The position numbers and the translations under genes are program-made. A stretch of DNA of 64,000 nucleotides from Posidonia oceanica (Eukaryota > Streptophyta > Magnoliopsida > Alismatales > Posidoniaceae), in contig JAZBRS010000014.1 in assembly GCA_037176725.1 (NCBI GenBank), positions 72,212,501 to 72,276,500 on the forward strand. Direction: 5' to 3'. A model generated the notes under the pieces. That model worked only from the letters and a program-made list of their open reading frames with translations. It made no database searches and was not told the DNA's origin. This document shows positions 45,274-57,422 of the stretch, piece by piece. The number at the start of each line of letters is the position of its first letter. Position 1 is the first letter of the stretch.

Positions 45274-47969
45274 TGTCGTGATCGGAGTATCACTGGAGCG
45301 ACGTTGTAGTGCGCTGCCAGAGCTCGCAGATAGTTGGTGGATCTGAGGAAGGAAACTCGACTCGAAAACACCAGAAAAGCGAAGAAAATAAACAAAGGAT
45401 AAGGTAAAACGGAGTCGCCACCTAGTCTATTAAATCGGAAGACGAGGAAAACCGAGGAAAGCATAGAAAACATGCAAGTGGATGCGATGCTATGCAAAAT
45501 AAATGACTCGTGCCTAGGATAAGGGCATAATGGTCATTGCGGGCCAAGAGAAAGGGTAAGGACTCCTGTTACGCACGGGGAAGGTGCTAGGCACCCCTGA
45601 TATGCCCGGAATCGGTCTTTCTAAGCTTCTCGCTCGCATATGCAGGAATGTCGACAATTGCTTACTTTTACTGTACGCCCGAGGGGTGAGGGATGCTATG
45701 TCATGCTATGAATGCTTTAACTTGCTTAATGTATGCTCAAGATGCCATGATGTATGATTGAAATAAAACGTGCAGTCTATGTGCTCAGCAGCGCAGGCAG
45801 TGTTCTAAACCGGACATGCCCTGGTTCACAAGAACTCCAGACAGTAAGCATCACTGCCTTAGATGCAATGCGGGCAAGAATTTAAAACGGCGAATAAAAC
45901 CATACAATGCGAAGTGACATGCGAGGAAAAACAAGTCCGAGGCGGGAAACCACGGGAAAACAGGCGATGCAGGGTGTGAAACACAAAACAGTAGTCCAAC
46001 AATGTGCATGGGTGCTAAGGCATGTACTGGAAGCGATCAGACGTAAAAAACAATGTTCGGATCGAAATCTGCGTTTAAGAACAGAGTGCAGCAGATTAAA
46101 GTGTTGGACGCTGAGATCACCAGCATCTAACGTTGGACGCTGGGATTCTCAGCGTCTAACATACTAAAACCAGATTCTACAGAAAGCAAATGCATGCTTT
46201 GAAATTTAATGATGTACGAAGACCATGGATGGGTAATCATGCTAGAAAATTTATGCTAAGGCAAACAAAAAATCAGAGGCAAGATACAGTCACCAAAACT
46301 GGATTTTAAATGCCTGAGGTGTTGGACGCGAGGATCACCAGCGTCTATCACTAGATGCTGAGATCGTCAACATCTAACACCTGAAGCCAGATTTTTAAAT
46401 AATGCATGCTAGATATTTTATAAACATCATGTAGATGCAATAAAGCAGCTAAGGACATGCAGATCATGCTAAAAGATCAAAACAGGATCCAACATGCACA
46501 GAGTCATGGAAGCAAGCATCAAAACCAAACTCAGTCAAACAGAGGTGTTAAACGTTATACATACTGCGTCCAACGTTGGACGCAGGGATACACAGCATCC
46601 AACAAACTGAACCATATTTAAGCTGTTAAAACACATGATTAAAATGGAAATAAAGGAAATAAAACACTAGATTCAAAGCATGGCATGAAAATGAGTTTAT
46701 GCTGATGCGTGCTGCATGTAATATGACCAGAAAATAATTAAAATGCTTTAAGACAGAAAATATACTAAACAAGGGGACAGAGGTGTTGGACGCTAGGATT
46801 GGTAGCGTCCTACGTTGGATGCACCAGTTCCTGTGTTCAACACCTCGAGGCACCTCAGATCATGTAAGAGTATTCAAATCGATTGGAAACTGAGATTTAG
46901 CTATGAAATAAGCAAGAGCATGCATCAACGATCATGAACATGTAAAAATTGAGCTAAATGGGCTAGTGGATTGCTCCACCCACCTCCCCCTCTTGCCGCC
47001 GGCGTTCATGGCTTTTTCGGCCACCTGAGTGGCCGGAGAGCCATGAAGCTCGACTGTGGAGCTCGATGAGGATGAGGGAGGAGTGAGGGACACAGGAGGA
47101 GGATGAAATTACCTGTGGTGCACGCTGGGGGTGTGTCCTGGATTCGGCCAGAGTTGCGACGACGAGCTCGGACGGTAGATTGGCAGAGGGCTTGAACGGC
47201 GTCCTGGTTGTTGGGGAACACTCAGTGGGGTCTCTCACGTGTGGGAGGAGACTGAGGATCACTCTAGAGGGCTGAATTCTCTCTGGTTTTCGCTCTAGGG
47301 ATCGTTGGCAATGGTGGTCTGTTGGAATAGGTTGGGTTTTGTTCGGGAGAGGCCTGCCAATGGCACGGGGTGGCAGGGGCGTGCTCTAGAGGTCGCGGCG
47401 GGATGTGGCATGCACGGTGAGTGGGCATGGGATGGCAGGCGTGTTCTGGAGGTGGTGTGCATGGCAAGTGATAGGTCGACAAGAGGGTGGCCAGAAACGT
47501 CCAAACGAACGCACGGCGAGAAAGTTTGGGTAGGTGGCGTGTTGTACGGGTGGCACCGGGGTGAAGCACCGACTCTTGTGGCAAGCCAAGTGGTTGGGCG
47601 GTTCGTCGGGAGCGGCGGAGCTGGCAGATGGCTGCCGTGGGCACGGCGGAGCGTGAGCCAATGGGCTACTGCGATCGACGCATTGGACGCTAACCAGAAG
47701 AGCGTCCAATGTTGCACGCTGGCACAGCTAGTGTCTAACGTCCCATGGGTGTTTCAAGGCTGCTTTTGGGATTTCGGCTTGGGTTAGGACTTCGGTTAAG
47801 GCTTAGGTGTGGTTTAGGTGGGATTTAGGTGGGTTTGGGTGGGATTTAGGGTTTTAATGAGGTTTTGGTGAGTTTGAAACGGAGTCGAGGTTTTGGTTGG
47901 GTCATGCCGCAATCCAGGTGAGCTTCTAGAGATCCTCCAACAAACAGCTGTCAAAACGGGGTGTCTATA
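45274..47969 (-). mobile_element. 3' LTR of element B
   Basis: 2,696 bp. On the minus strand it starts TATAGACACCCCGTTTTGAC (one change from TGTAGAC) and ends CGATCACGACA. It contains four GACGC hairpin clusters (46,103-46,841), a further stem ATTGGACGCT/AGCGTCCAAT (47,682-47,710) and the shared TAACACC/GGAGTCC block (45,540-45,600). ORFs such as 47,305-47,787 and 47,295-47,717 are overlapping LTR frames without a domain. Confidence 0.9.
46103..46841 (-). repeat. Four GACGC hairpin clusters, 3' LTR of B
   Basis: Clusters at 46,103-46,160, 46,321-46,378, 46,547-46,603 and 46,785-46,841; spacing 218, 226 and 238 bp. The first has two inverted repeats, GTTGGACGCTG ... CAGCATCTAAC and GTTGGACGCTG ... 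CAGCGTCTAAC. These are the same positions as in LTR C and the 5' LTR of B. Confidence 0.85.
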
Positions 47970-48130
47970 GATGCCCCTCCCTGAGTGTGGTCAAGGGGAC
48001 CGAGGCCACTGCTCAGGGTTGACAAAGACACCCTACCGAACCGGTAGGAGCAAAGACACTGTTGGTGTCACTTATTCGGCGGATGCACCAAAAGCCATGA
48101 CTCATTGCCGCAGTGCAGATGTATGCGAAC
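47970..48130 (-). promoter_or_regulatory. PPT and pre-PPT block of element B
   Basis: Plus CCCCTCCCT (47,974-47,982) gives the polypurine tract AGGGAGGGG on the minus strand, four bases from the LTR. The adjoining block (CTGCTCAGGGTTGACAAAGA, CGGCGGATGCACC, CATGACTCATTGCC, plus) matches L, A and C. Confidence 0.82.
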
Positions 48131-48960
48131 ACTAGGATGCTGTGCCAATGTGAAGACTAGTGTACGGTGCTAATGCAGATGTGATGCATACGCTAATGCT
48201 CATTGCGTTGTACTCCACTTGGGGGAACTCGGGCGATGCATGCACGCGATAGTGTGGCGGAAAAATGCAATGCAGTTGGTCGCTGGGCAATACAAATAGG
48301 AAGGCCAGACGACGAAGTGCACTGAGTGGTGTACCGCTCAAGCGCGGGGGTACCAATGGCCAAGCTTTGCTTAAGGCGAGGGCGGTGCAGCAGATGAAAG
48401 TAAAAGGCTGAAAGTAATATGCTGTGGTTGTGCATGCAATGTCGGGCACGTAATGCCAAGGAAGCGATCCTGGCCGTGCACTACAGCAGGTGTCATCTTA
48501 AGCTGGCTGGTTGTAAGGAAGCTGTGGAATGCTGAAGATACCACTTTAAGCAGTGCGTGAACCAGGGGTTCGATTTCCTAAGCACGCAATGTCCAGGAAA
48601 ACGGAATGCAAAAGTTGGGGTAATGACTACGGAGGAGTAGTAGCGCAATAAGAATGCAATGTGATGTAATGTTATGCAATGTGACACCAGGCACGCGAAA
48701 CCTAGGAAACGATCCCAGCCGCGCACTACTGTGGGTGTCATCCAAAGCTGGCAGACTGCGTAGAGTTGTGAGTGCTGTCGATGCTACCTTAAGCAATACG
48801 TGAACCAGGGATTCAAACCCTAGGTGCGCGATGCCCGTGTGATGATGAGATGCTATACTAGGACTGACTCTACAGGGAACACAAGGAAGTTACATGATGA
48901 CATGCAATGAGATGCTAATGCTATGCAACAGAATGCTATTACGCTACATTACGAAAGGGT
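48131..48960 (-). other. 3' region of B with B-box-like units
   Basis: Non-coding. Contains related units ending in GTGAACCAGGGGTTCGATTT (48,558-48,577) and GTGAACCAGGGATTCAAACC (48,800-48,819), counterparts of GGGGTTCGAATCC (minus) near 40,163-40,175 in C. These resemble a tRNA/polymerase III B box, on the antisense strand of the element. No complete tRNA cloverleaf is visible. Confidence 0.5.
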
Positions 48961-49496
48961 GATAAGTTAGCGGACCTTTCGCTGGATAGTTAGGGCAATG
49001 AGTCCTGCGAGGAGTTGACGGACTCATCATCGGATAGTTGGGGGTTATCGGCCCTGTGAGGAGTTAACGGACTCATCACGGGATAGTTAGGGCTATCAGC
49101 CCGAATGGGGGTGAGACAATACCAAAGGGCTGCCAGATGCACTTGGTATCGAATGCGGTGATAGGCCAGCGAATCTGTTAGGCAAAAGAGGTGGTGACAA
49201 ATGAGATGACTTGTAACCACAGATGCAAAAGGGAATACCATACCCGAAGGTGTGGCAGAGGTCCGTAGACGCTCCCTTAACAGTTGGGGATGTCAGCCCA
49301 AATGCAGATGGAAATGTGATACCATGGGATAGCAAATAAAGATGTCCCTAGTAACAGTGAATGATACCAGGGGACTGCCGAAGAGCCCATGGCATCAAAA
49401 TGCAAGGTGGAGACAAAACTAACCTGTTTGCCAACCGAGTAGTTAGGGATACCAGCCCGATGAGGAGTTGACGGACTCATCGCTGAATAGTTAGGG
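48961..49496 (-). repeat. Shared repeat modules in the 3' region of B
   Basis: GAGGAGTTGACGGACTCATC units (about 49,010, 49,055 and 49,465) and GGTATC/GATACC modules (49,115-49,150 and 49,318-49,395), each with a counterpart in C (39,400-40,000). No gene is supported. Confidence 0.65.
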
Positions 49497-49866
49497 ATAT
49501 CAGTCCGGAGGTTGATGGAAAATTCAGGATGACATTTTAACGAGTATCAACCGAGCAGTTAGGGCTGCCAGCCCAATGCGACGTGAAGATGCAGGATGAC
49601 ATTTTAATGGATGTCAACCAAGCAGTTAAGGCTGCCAGCCCGATGCGACGTGAAGATGCAGGATGACATTTTAACGGGTGTCAACCGAGCAGTTAGGGCT
49701 GCCAGCCCGATGCGACATGAAGATGCGGGATGACATTTTAACGGGTGTCAACCGAGCAGTTAAGGCTGCCAACCTGATGCGATGTGAAGATGCGGGATGA
49801 CATTTTAATGGGTGTCAACTGAGCAGTTAGGGCTGCCAGCCCGATTCAACATGAAGATGTGGGATG
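49497..49866 (-). repeat. 67-bp tandem array in the 3' region of B
   Basis: GATGACATTTTAACGGGTGT recurs starting at about 49,528, 49,595, 49,662, 49,729 and 49,796, an exact 67-bp spacing, each followed by CAACCGAGCAGTTAGGGCTG and CCAGCCCGATGCGAC. The palindrome GGCTGCCAGCC lies in each unit. Element C has the same unit dispersed at lower copy number. Confidence 0.85.
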
Positions 49867-50688
49867 ATGCTGAGAGAAAACGGGGGCCCATCGTGGTGGG
49901 TGTGTAATGGTCTCAGAGCGAGCATGCGATGTAGCGTCACTGGGTGACAAACGATGGATATGCCGGTCATCACGGACATACCCAACGCGGTGGGCGGCCA
50001 AAATTTGAAAAGCGCAGAGCCTCTGAGTGAGGTCAGGCAAAAGTGCTCGTCCTTGACTCCGATTTTCGAAAATAGGGAGAAAAGAAGGTAGTCTATTATG
50101 CATGTATGTTTATGGTGGCTTCAGATTCAAAGTAGCTGTTTGGTGAGAGGTTGCTTCTACACTTCCTGATTCAAGAGCTCTCGATCCTCGAGCAATGCTA
50201 TGTCAATTTGTTGTTGGTGGCTCTCATTCTCACTCTTAGTTCGGGACGAGGCTTGAGCTTTGCAGAGTATAGCCTTTGGCTGTAGGTGGGTAGCAGAAGC
50301 GTTGGATGTAGCTTCATAGCCTCCGTCTTAATTCCTCGGGGACCGACTACCGCTTTTGACGCTCTCGGGTTGATTTTTCTTTTTCCCCTCTTGAGTGACT
50401 GGAGTTGCATTTAGCCTGCCAGGGGGTAGTGTTGTTGTCTGCACAGGGGATTGGAGCATGCTACTTCGCTCGGAGGGTGGGGCCAGGTCCTCTAGGTAAT
50501 GTTTCCCGTGTAGTTGGCAATGTGGTGCTTGGAGCTGAAAGTTGAGGGGGTTTCAATTCTTGTCCAAGTCACTCCTCTCATGGGCGTCTTCTTTCTTCAA
50601 CTTCTTTCTTCATTTTTTCTTTTCTGCCCAGCATGCATATCTCGTTATCATTTCTTTTTCACATGACCTCTATTCTTTTGGATATGCA
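49867..50688 (-). other. Region conserved between B and C
   Basis: Counterpart of 38,290-38,990 in C, in inverse orientation. In C this stretch is open for 168 codons; here it is broken by stops and shifts (one 70-codon piece, 50,410-50,198, lies in another frame). It ends at the solo LTR insertion. Confidence 0.6.
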
Positions 50689-52279
50689 TGTCACGCCCCA
50701 GCGTGACGAAAATTGCATCAACTACCCAAATGTTATTTAAACAAGCATTAAATAAATAATCATTTAATTACATTTGAGAATAATTTTAAAAATTTTACAA
50801 AACAATTACAAAACTTTTAGAAAACTCCCAAGATCCCTAGTTTGCAGCTACATGGTTCCTAAACAAGCACCAGGCGGGAACTCAGCCCTCAATTTATATC
50901 ACAATCATTTCAGATCAACATCATAATCAAAACGGGGTTACGTACTCTGGCGTCTCTTGGTGCCCGAGCGTTTGGGGACTCCAACCCCAGCCCCAGCCAG
51001 CACCGGCACAGAGGGTAATCCATCTGTTTCAACAGGTCCTGCTGTACCACTAACCTCACCCTAGGCTATCTGACTCTCGAGCCTTGAGTGTATTCAAACA
51101 CCCCTCTCTACCAGTCAGAAGCTTATGTTTATTGGTCCTTCCAAAGCCACGAAAACCATTTCCAAACTCTTTTCACAAACATGCATTTCTATTCCAAAAT
51201 CTTTTGGAAATCTTTTCAAAATCATTTCTCATAATCCACAAATCTCACATCTCATCAAAACATCCATAAAACCATCTCAAAACATAATAAAGCCAAATGC
51301 ATCAAAAACCCAATTCTTTCTTCTTTAGAAACCATTTTTCTCCTGATTCGGAAAACCGAAATTGTCACCGGTCGACCGAAATTCCCTGATACGGAAGATC
51401 AAAATCCACCGTTTGACCATTTCTAGGTTCTGGTATAATTCTGACAGCAAAACAGAAAACCGATATAGACCGGTGTACCGATTCCCTACAGAAATCGGCA
51501 TACCGTTCAAAAACGGTGTACCGTTCTGGGCGATTTCTAAAAATAAAAACAGTACTCTAACCAAATCGCCTGGACTTGGAACCTCGATCGATTTCATCAC
51601 AAAAATCCACAAATCACACGTAGATACTAGAATCAAAGCCTTGCTCGTGATCTACACTTGAGCACAAAAATCAAACTAATCCATGCATTATACATCAAGA
51701 TATTAAATCCCAAAGCTTGGAAGCTCAAACGAAACTCATTCCACATTTCAATCAAAAACCATTCAAAACCAAATAAAATTCTACAATATTCATGGCATAG
51801 CTAGATCACATGCATTCAAAGCATTTAGACATGGATTCTAGGAAGAATTCGAGGGGGATAACACGCACCAACTCCGGTGAGGTCTTCTCCTCCAACTCCG
51901 ACCTCCAACAAGCAAAACCACCTCCTCTGGCTATCAAGCACAAGAACCACTCTGGCTCGCCATCCGCTCCTTCTCCAAGCACCGGCCTTTCCTCCTCTTT
52001 CTCCTCCAATCGCCGGTGATCCACAAGGTGGTAGCAGTCGTCGGTGGTGGTGAAAAATGAGGAAGAAAAGAAAGAAGTGAAAGAAATGGAAGCAAAAGGG
52101 GCAACAATGGAGAAAATTGGGAAAATTACATTCCCACCCAATTTTCACCACAAACCACACACAAGCCCTTAACTTTCATTCTGTCAAGCCCTTGCTTTCT
52201 CTCAGCCAAACTGAACAACAGGGAATGATTTTCTAAAATAATTAACTCAAATTATATTACGAAAAATCAGGATATTACA
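50689..52279. mobile_element. Unclassified 1.59-kb solo LTR with palindromic end
   Basis: 1,591 bp beginning TGTCACGCCCCAGCGTGACG and ending GATATTACA, flanked by identical ATGCA (50,684-50,688 and 52,280-52,284). The interrupted host sequence (GGGCGAAGACATG ...) is whole in element C near 38,238-38,260. TG...CA ends, 5-bp duplication and lack of coding domains indicate a solo LTR. The left end is a perfect stem GTCACGC/GCGTGAC around CCCA. A part at 51,340-51,540 has repeated ACCGGTCGACCG / ACCGGTGTACCG / AACGGTGTACCGTT palindromes. Frames 51,806-52,160 (minus) and 51,362-51,661 (plus) are small and have no domain. Its family and orientation are undecided. Confidence 0.85.
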
Positions 52280-52284
52280 ATGCA

Positions 52285-52435
52285 TGTCTTCGCCCTCTTG
52301 GGGTAGCGGTCCCGGATGAGGCATTAAGAGTTCGGCTGGTTGGTGTACACCTTCAGCCTTTGCTATATGTACAGGCAGCCTCTGGCTATGCTCTGCTCTG
52401 CTTTGGTCCTCTCTATGTCTGGTGGACTCTCTGCA
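52285..52435 (-). other. Start of the B 3' untranslated region, joined to gag
   Basis: Between the solo LTR and about 52,435 the sequence matches C 38,090-38,240 (TCCACCAGACAT, AGCATAGCCAGAGGCTGCC, minus). The gag end therefore joins 3' region sequence directly, marking where pol is absent. Confidence 0.65.
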
Positions 52436-54134
52436 TAGGCAGGCTCAGGGGGAGAATCGACATACGCGACGGCGTGCTGTTCAGGGTAGCCGGTGGCGGA
52501 GTCGTTGTTGTTGCTGCTGTGGTGATTGCTGCTGCTGGAGGGGTTGTTGGCCCGCCTAGCCATTGCAGAGAGTGCGGGGAAATGTCCACTTCGCAGTGAG
52601 CTTTCCACGCAGGCGCCAGCACTAATCGGCGATGCATAACTAGTGACTGGTTGGATGGACAGTAGGGCTCCAGTCGTTAGCTGCGCCCCCTAATGATCAT
52701 TTCGATAGATTCCTCATCTAAGGGCCTATCTCTGACCTAGACAGCTATGGAACGCCAGTGACCGACATACTCCCTGAATGCCTCTTGAGGCCTCTACTGG
52801 ATGGCGACAAGATCCTCTCGCTTGGGGATCAGATCAAGGTTAAAAGAATATTGCTCCAGGAAAGCCTGGGAAAGATCATTCTAAGTCTAAACTGCGGCCA
52901 TGTCAAGGGAAGTGAACCACTTAAGCGCAGGGCCGGTTAGGCTTTTCTGAAACAGGCAAATCAGGAGTCTGTCGTCAGCCTGAAGCTGAGCATGGTCTCC
53001 GTAGTATGCCTTCAAATGCGAGATGGGGCAGCTTCTACCATTGTATTTTTCGAATTCCAGGATACGGAATTTCGAAGGGAGTGTGGCCTCTGGAAAGTAG
53101 CAGAGGTCCCGGAATCGGTAGGACTGGCGGTCCGTGCCTTGCACTTGACGAATTGCTCTCTCCAGATCACCCATCCTGGTCAGGAGGGCGTCTGAGGTTG
53201 CTACTGGTGATGATTGCGCAGCTGAGGCAAGGGCAGCGTATGCTATGCGAGTTGCGCGAAAGCACTCCTCCGGATCCACCATCACGCCACCTGGTGTCGA
53301 GGCGTGAGGGCCAGCATACCCGTGCGATTGTGAGTAGTGTTGTGGGATGCATGTGGGGGCCTAAACCTGATGCAAATGGGGCGAATAGATAGTATGCTGT
53401 GTAGTGTAAGGTGCAGTGCATGGGAGCAACAGCTGTTGCACCAGCATGGTCCCGGGCAATGGGCTCTGAGGGTGCTGTGCTCCTGCCAATCCAAGCGACT
53501 AGCCACCAGGCGATGGATTAGCATGCAGTGGATAGTGCTGTGTGGATGCAGAAGGCAGATAAGGTGCCCACATAGTCGGAGCTGTGAGGAGTTGGGGCGA
53601 TGGCAAGGGTGGAAATGCAGTGTGGTGAGCCTACAAAACCATGGTGGGCTGCACCGGAACCTCAAGGGTTAGAAAGGAAGAGGGGGCCGTAGTCTGGTCG
53701 TGTGCAAAAGTCATGTCTCGCAACCTCTCGGCATTAGCCAATAGGCATTGTGCTTGCGAGGCAAGGGACTCGCCGACCGACGGGCCGGGACACAAAGGGG
53801 CACTTGCCAAAGGGGGCACGAAAATAGAGTAGTCAAAAGGGGGAGACCCTATGACAGAAACAGCCGCAGACGACTGGATTCCCGAGATGGGAGAGCCCTG
53901 GGATGGAACAGAAGGCGACACTACTGGAGCCTGAGTGGTGGTCACCGTGGTAGAGTCGGTGACAAGCTCTAGGTCGAATGGGGTCGGCCCTTGTTCCAGA
54001 TAAAGGGTTTGGGAGGTCTCTTGCAACATAAGAGGCGAAAAGATAGCAGATGTCAAAGCAAGGGAAGGAGAGACCAGAGTCGGTATCTCCTCCAATGCCA
54101 AAGAAGAAGAAGGCTCGCCGGTTTGCTGGGCCAT
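52363..54134 (-). pseudogene. gag of element B
   Basis: Starts at ATG 54,134-54,132 (MAQQTGEPSSS). One frame runs to about 52,890 with one stop near 53,631. It holds a Ser/Pro-rich N-terminal region, then the gag core (RQVQGTDRQSYRFRDLCYF, KYNGRSCPISHLKAYYGDHA, LQADDRLLICLFQKSLTGPA, LKWFTSLDM). After stops near 52,885 and a frame shift it continues (RDRPLDEESIEMIIRG, about 52,700; then ALSAMARRANNPSSSSNHH, 52,608-52,363). It aligns block by block with the element A gag. Unlike A, no zinc knuckle and no protease follow; the last frame includes residues encoded by 3' region sequence. Confidence 0.82.
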
Positions 54135-55244
54135 AGTGGACCGCGAGCGAGTGCGAATGGGTTTGCGGCTAGAAGCAGAAGCGCTAGACCTAAGATGAGC
54201 TATTGTCGAAGGCGACAGATAGCTCAGAGACAAAGAGGAGGGACGCTTGAGGTCCTGGCGGAGGATCTCATTCCTACCTGTGGAAGACAGCAAAGGCGTC
54301 AGAGGATGGATGCAAAACAAGTTATTTGGATGGCATGAATGGCACACATGAAGATGAATGCCCTATTATGCGCTCTCTCACCATGCATGTCCTGAGTAGG
54401 CGGCATACTCGGACTCACTCATGGGCATGGGTTTATTGACAGACTCCAGGTCAAAAAAAGTTGGCACCCGTCTAAATCCTGGCCAAAGCTCAGGCAGTAA
54501 TGGGGTGGTGCGTTGGGAGCCTCAACCCAACCAAAGCATGGGTTGTACCCTCAACTAACACCGACACCACCCCTGACAAGGGGGCAGACTGACTAACTTG
54601 CGCCATGCCAAAGCAGTGGAACAAGAGACCGAGACTGTCCTTCTCAAACTAAGTGGGTGGACTCAAGGATGAGAAGATGCATGCTTTCTAAAATGATCAA
54701 TCATGCAAAGATGCTGTTAAGTATTTTACTTGCGTTTTATTTAGCCGAAGGGAAAATTGCATGTTTTGGCTCTAATTGTGCTTAAAATTTAAAGTTTGGC
54801 TTTATTGTTGCTTTTAAATTAAACTGAAGGGGGGCAAACACGTTTCTAATATCCTAGTCATGGCAAAAGCATGGAGGGGAAAGAAACATGCAGTCATGGC
54901 ATGCAAGCAATCATACAACAAGGCAAAAGACATGCGCACGGTATGTGCTGGTGTTGTGGACATGATGGTGAAAAGAAAGCATTCGTCATATCAAAAGGCA
55001 TGTATACATGGCATGTGCAAGTGGGGTGGCATAGCAATTGTGTAGAACAATCATTTACCACTCAAAAGGCATGTATAATGCAAGTGATAAAGCAAGATAA
55101 GCAAATGCGGCATTAAGCAAGAGATAAAGCAAGTAAAGTAAACAGGCAAGCAAGCAAGCAGGCAAAGCTTGGAAAGGCATAAGGCAAGCAAGATGCGAAA
55201 TCCAAGCAAGCGAGAAAACCAATAACGAAAGTCGGAGTCTAGAA
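54135..55244 (-). other. 5' leader of element B
   Basis: About 1.1 kb between PBS and gag. It includes an upstream in-frame extension of gag (54,347-54,135) without support for an earlier start. The part 54,850-55,130 has GGCAAAAGACATG / CAAAAGGCATGTATA repeats that match the A leader. No gene is supported. Confidence 0.55.
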
Positions 55245-55262
55245 TCCCCAGCGGAGTCGCCA
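55245..55262 (-). promoter_or_regulatory. Primer binding site of element B
   Basis: The minus strand reads TGGCGACTCCGCTGGGGA, two bases after the LTR end (…CCCGGTCACGACA at 55,265). This is the Ogre-type site, for which tRNA-Arg priming has been reported. Confidence 0.92.
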
Positions 55263-55456
55263 GCTGTCGTGACCGGGTTCCTGCTGGAGCGATGCTGTAG
55301 GTGTGCTGCCAGAGCTCGCGCGTGCCGACCGACGAGGGGTCCCGAATAGTTGGTGGATCTGAGGAAGGAAACTCGACTCGAAAACACCAGAAAAGCAAAG
55401 AAAAACAAAAGATAAGGTAAAATCGGAGTCGCCACCTAGTTTGTTAAATCGGAAGA

Positions 55457-56754
55457 TGATGTGAATTTTAATTAACCGTAAGTGCACGGTGTATGATGTA
55501 GTACGTATGCAAAATACAAGTCGATCCCACAGAGAATAGAATTTTAAAACAAAGAGATTAATTATCAGTTATTAAAAGGGGGGCTGAGATTGATAATGAT
55601 TAAGAACTACAAATAGAAGATGTAATCAAATTAATTAAAACAAGCCTAGGGCTTTGAATCCATTTATGTAAAATCCAATATGCATGATTAAATCCACTCT
55701 TGTCTCTCTTCATGATTTAAATAGTTTACTCAATGGTTCTTATCCTAACAAGCATAACCTATATGCAAAGCACCATAGATTATCAAGTCCTAAGATAAAA
55801 TCACACAAAATAAACTAAATCAAATGATATATGATAGATCTAAGATTATATACACAACCCCCAAGTTATTCTTCCCTAAGCATAGATTAAAAAGATATTA
55901 TCAATGTTAATCTATCAAAGTTTATTGAATAATGAATGATCCATGTAATATACATCTAGTCTACATAATCATAGAATTTAAGCATGAGAAGACAAAGAGG
56001 AACTTAATCACAACATATGCAACTACATAAACTTTATCTAAACCCTAGCTCTAGAAACTTAGCCAAGCATGATAATGGAAAACATTGAAATAAAAGAAAG
56101 GGAAAGAGAAGAGCAAGACATAATTAATATAAAGGAAATGAACTTCTATTAATAAAATACCTAGATTACAGAAAATAAGCTTGAAGAACTCTAAACAATG
56201 GAAGAAGAAAACCTCAGCCTAATGTGAAAGATGATAGCCTCCTTATGTTCAAGTTCCAACCTCCTTAGGGTTTACACAAGGGTCCCTTCTATAGGCTTAC
56301 AAGGGCTTAGTAATCACGGAGACAAATCCGGATACAACTTAGGAAACTGAATTTCAATTACAAGATATTTTCAAGATATTTATGTGACGGCCAAATACGG
56401 AGTCAACATGGTCTTCCCCGGGCACTTGGGAGGCGCCAGTTGTGCTCTTGGGCGCTTGGGAGGTGCCAGCTGTCCCTAGATTAGCTCCAATTTTGTTGAT
56501 TCTATTATGTTATCTTCCTCCTCATGTTCACACACATGGAAAAAGTATATTTGATATCTTGCACGGATTTCCATTTCTTGTATCCTTAGATTTGCATTTC
56601 TTTTTGTCTTTTATCATTTTTCTTCCTTCTTTTTCTCTTTTCTCTTCAGGTCTAAAGTTCCTACACAAATTGCACAAAATACCTCGAGTAATATTATTTA
56701 TGAACAAAAGAGATAAATATGGGCATAAAACATGTAAAAATAATGTGCTAATCA
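55457..56754 (-). mobile_element. Athila-like solo LTR in the 5' LTR of B
   Basis: 1,298 bp flanked by identical GAAGA (55,452-55,456 and 56,755-56,759); the 3' LTR of B has no insert there. On the minus strand it starts TGATTAGCACATTATTTTTA and ends AAAATTCACATCA. Its start matches the Athila-like LTR fragment 44,933-45,273, including paired GCGCCTCCCA phrases (56,425-56,475). Phrases like CCGTAAGTGCACGGT and GTCGATCCCACAGAGA near the left end are common in plant repeats of this kind. No coding domain. Confidence 0.85.
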
Positions 56755-57422
56755 GAAGACGAGGAAAACCAAGGAAAAGCATAAAAAACATGCGAATGCG
56801 TGCTATGTTATGCAGAAATAAGTGACTCGTGCCTAGGATAAGGGCATAATGGTCATTGCGGGCCAAAAGAAAGGATAAGGACTCCTATTACGCGTGGGGA
56901 AGGTGTTAGGCACCCCGACACGCCCGGAATCAGTCTTTCTAGACTTCTCGCTTGCATATGCAGGAATATCGGCAATGCTTGCCATTAACTGTATGCCCGT
57001 AAGCAAGGGATGCTATACCATGCCATGAATACTTTAACTTGCTTAATTACATGTTTACGATGCCATGATGCATTATTGAAATTAAACGTGCAATTTATGT
57101 GCTTAGCAACGCTACCAGTGTTCTGAACCGGGCGTACCCTCGTTCATAAGAACTCCAGACAATAAGCATCACTACCCTAAATGCAATGCAGGTGAGAAAT
57201 CAAAACGGCGAATAAAACCTTGCAATGCAAACAGCGACATGCCATGGAAATCAAGGCCGAGGCGGCAAACCATGGGAAAACAGGCGATGCAGGGTGTGAA
57301 ACACAAAACAGTAGTCCAGCAACGTGCATGGGTGCTAAGGCATGTACTGGAAGCGATCAGACGTAAAAAATAATGTTCAGATCGAAATCTGCGTTTAAAA
57401 ATAGGGTGCAGCAGATTAAAGT

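Noticed and set aside
47295..47787. ORFs of 160, 140 and 126 codons in LTR B
   Set aside because: They overlap on both strands within an LTR, and the counterparts in LTR C and the 5' LTR of B have other frames.
55457..56754. DNA transposon with a 9-bp duplication (GGAAGATGA-like)
   Set aside because: A TG...CA reading with an exact GAAGA duplication and a match to an LTR start at 44,933 fit better; no terminal inverted repeats.
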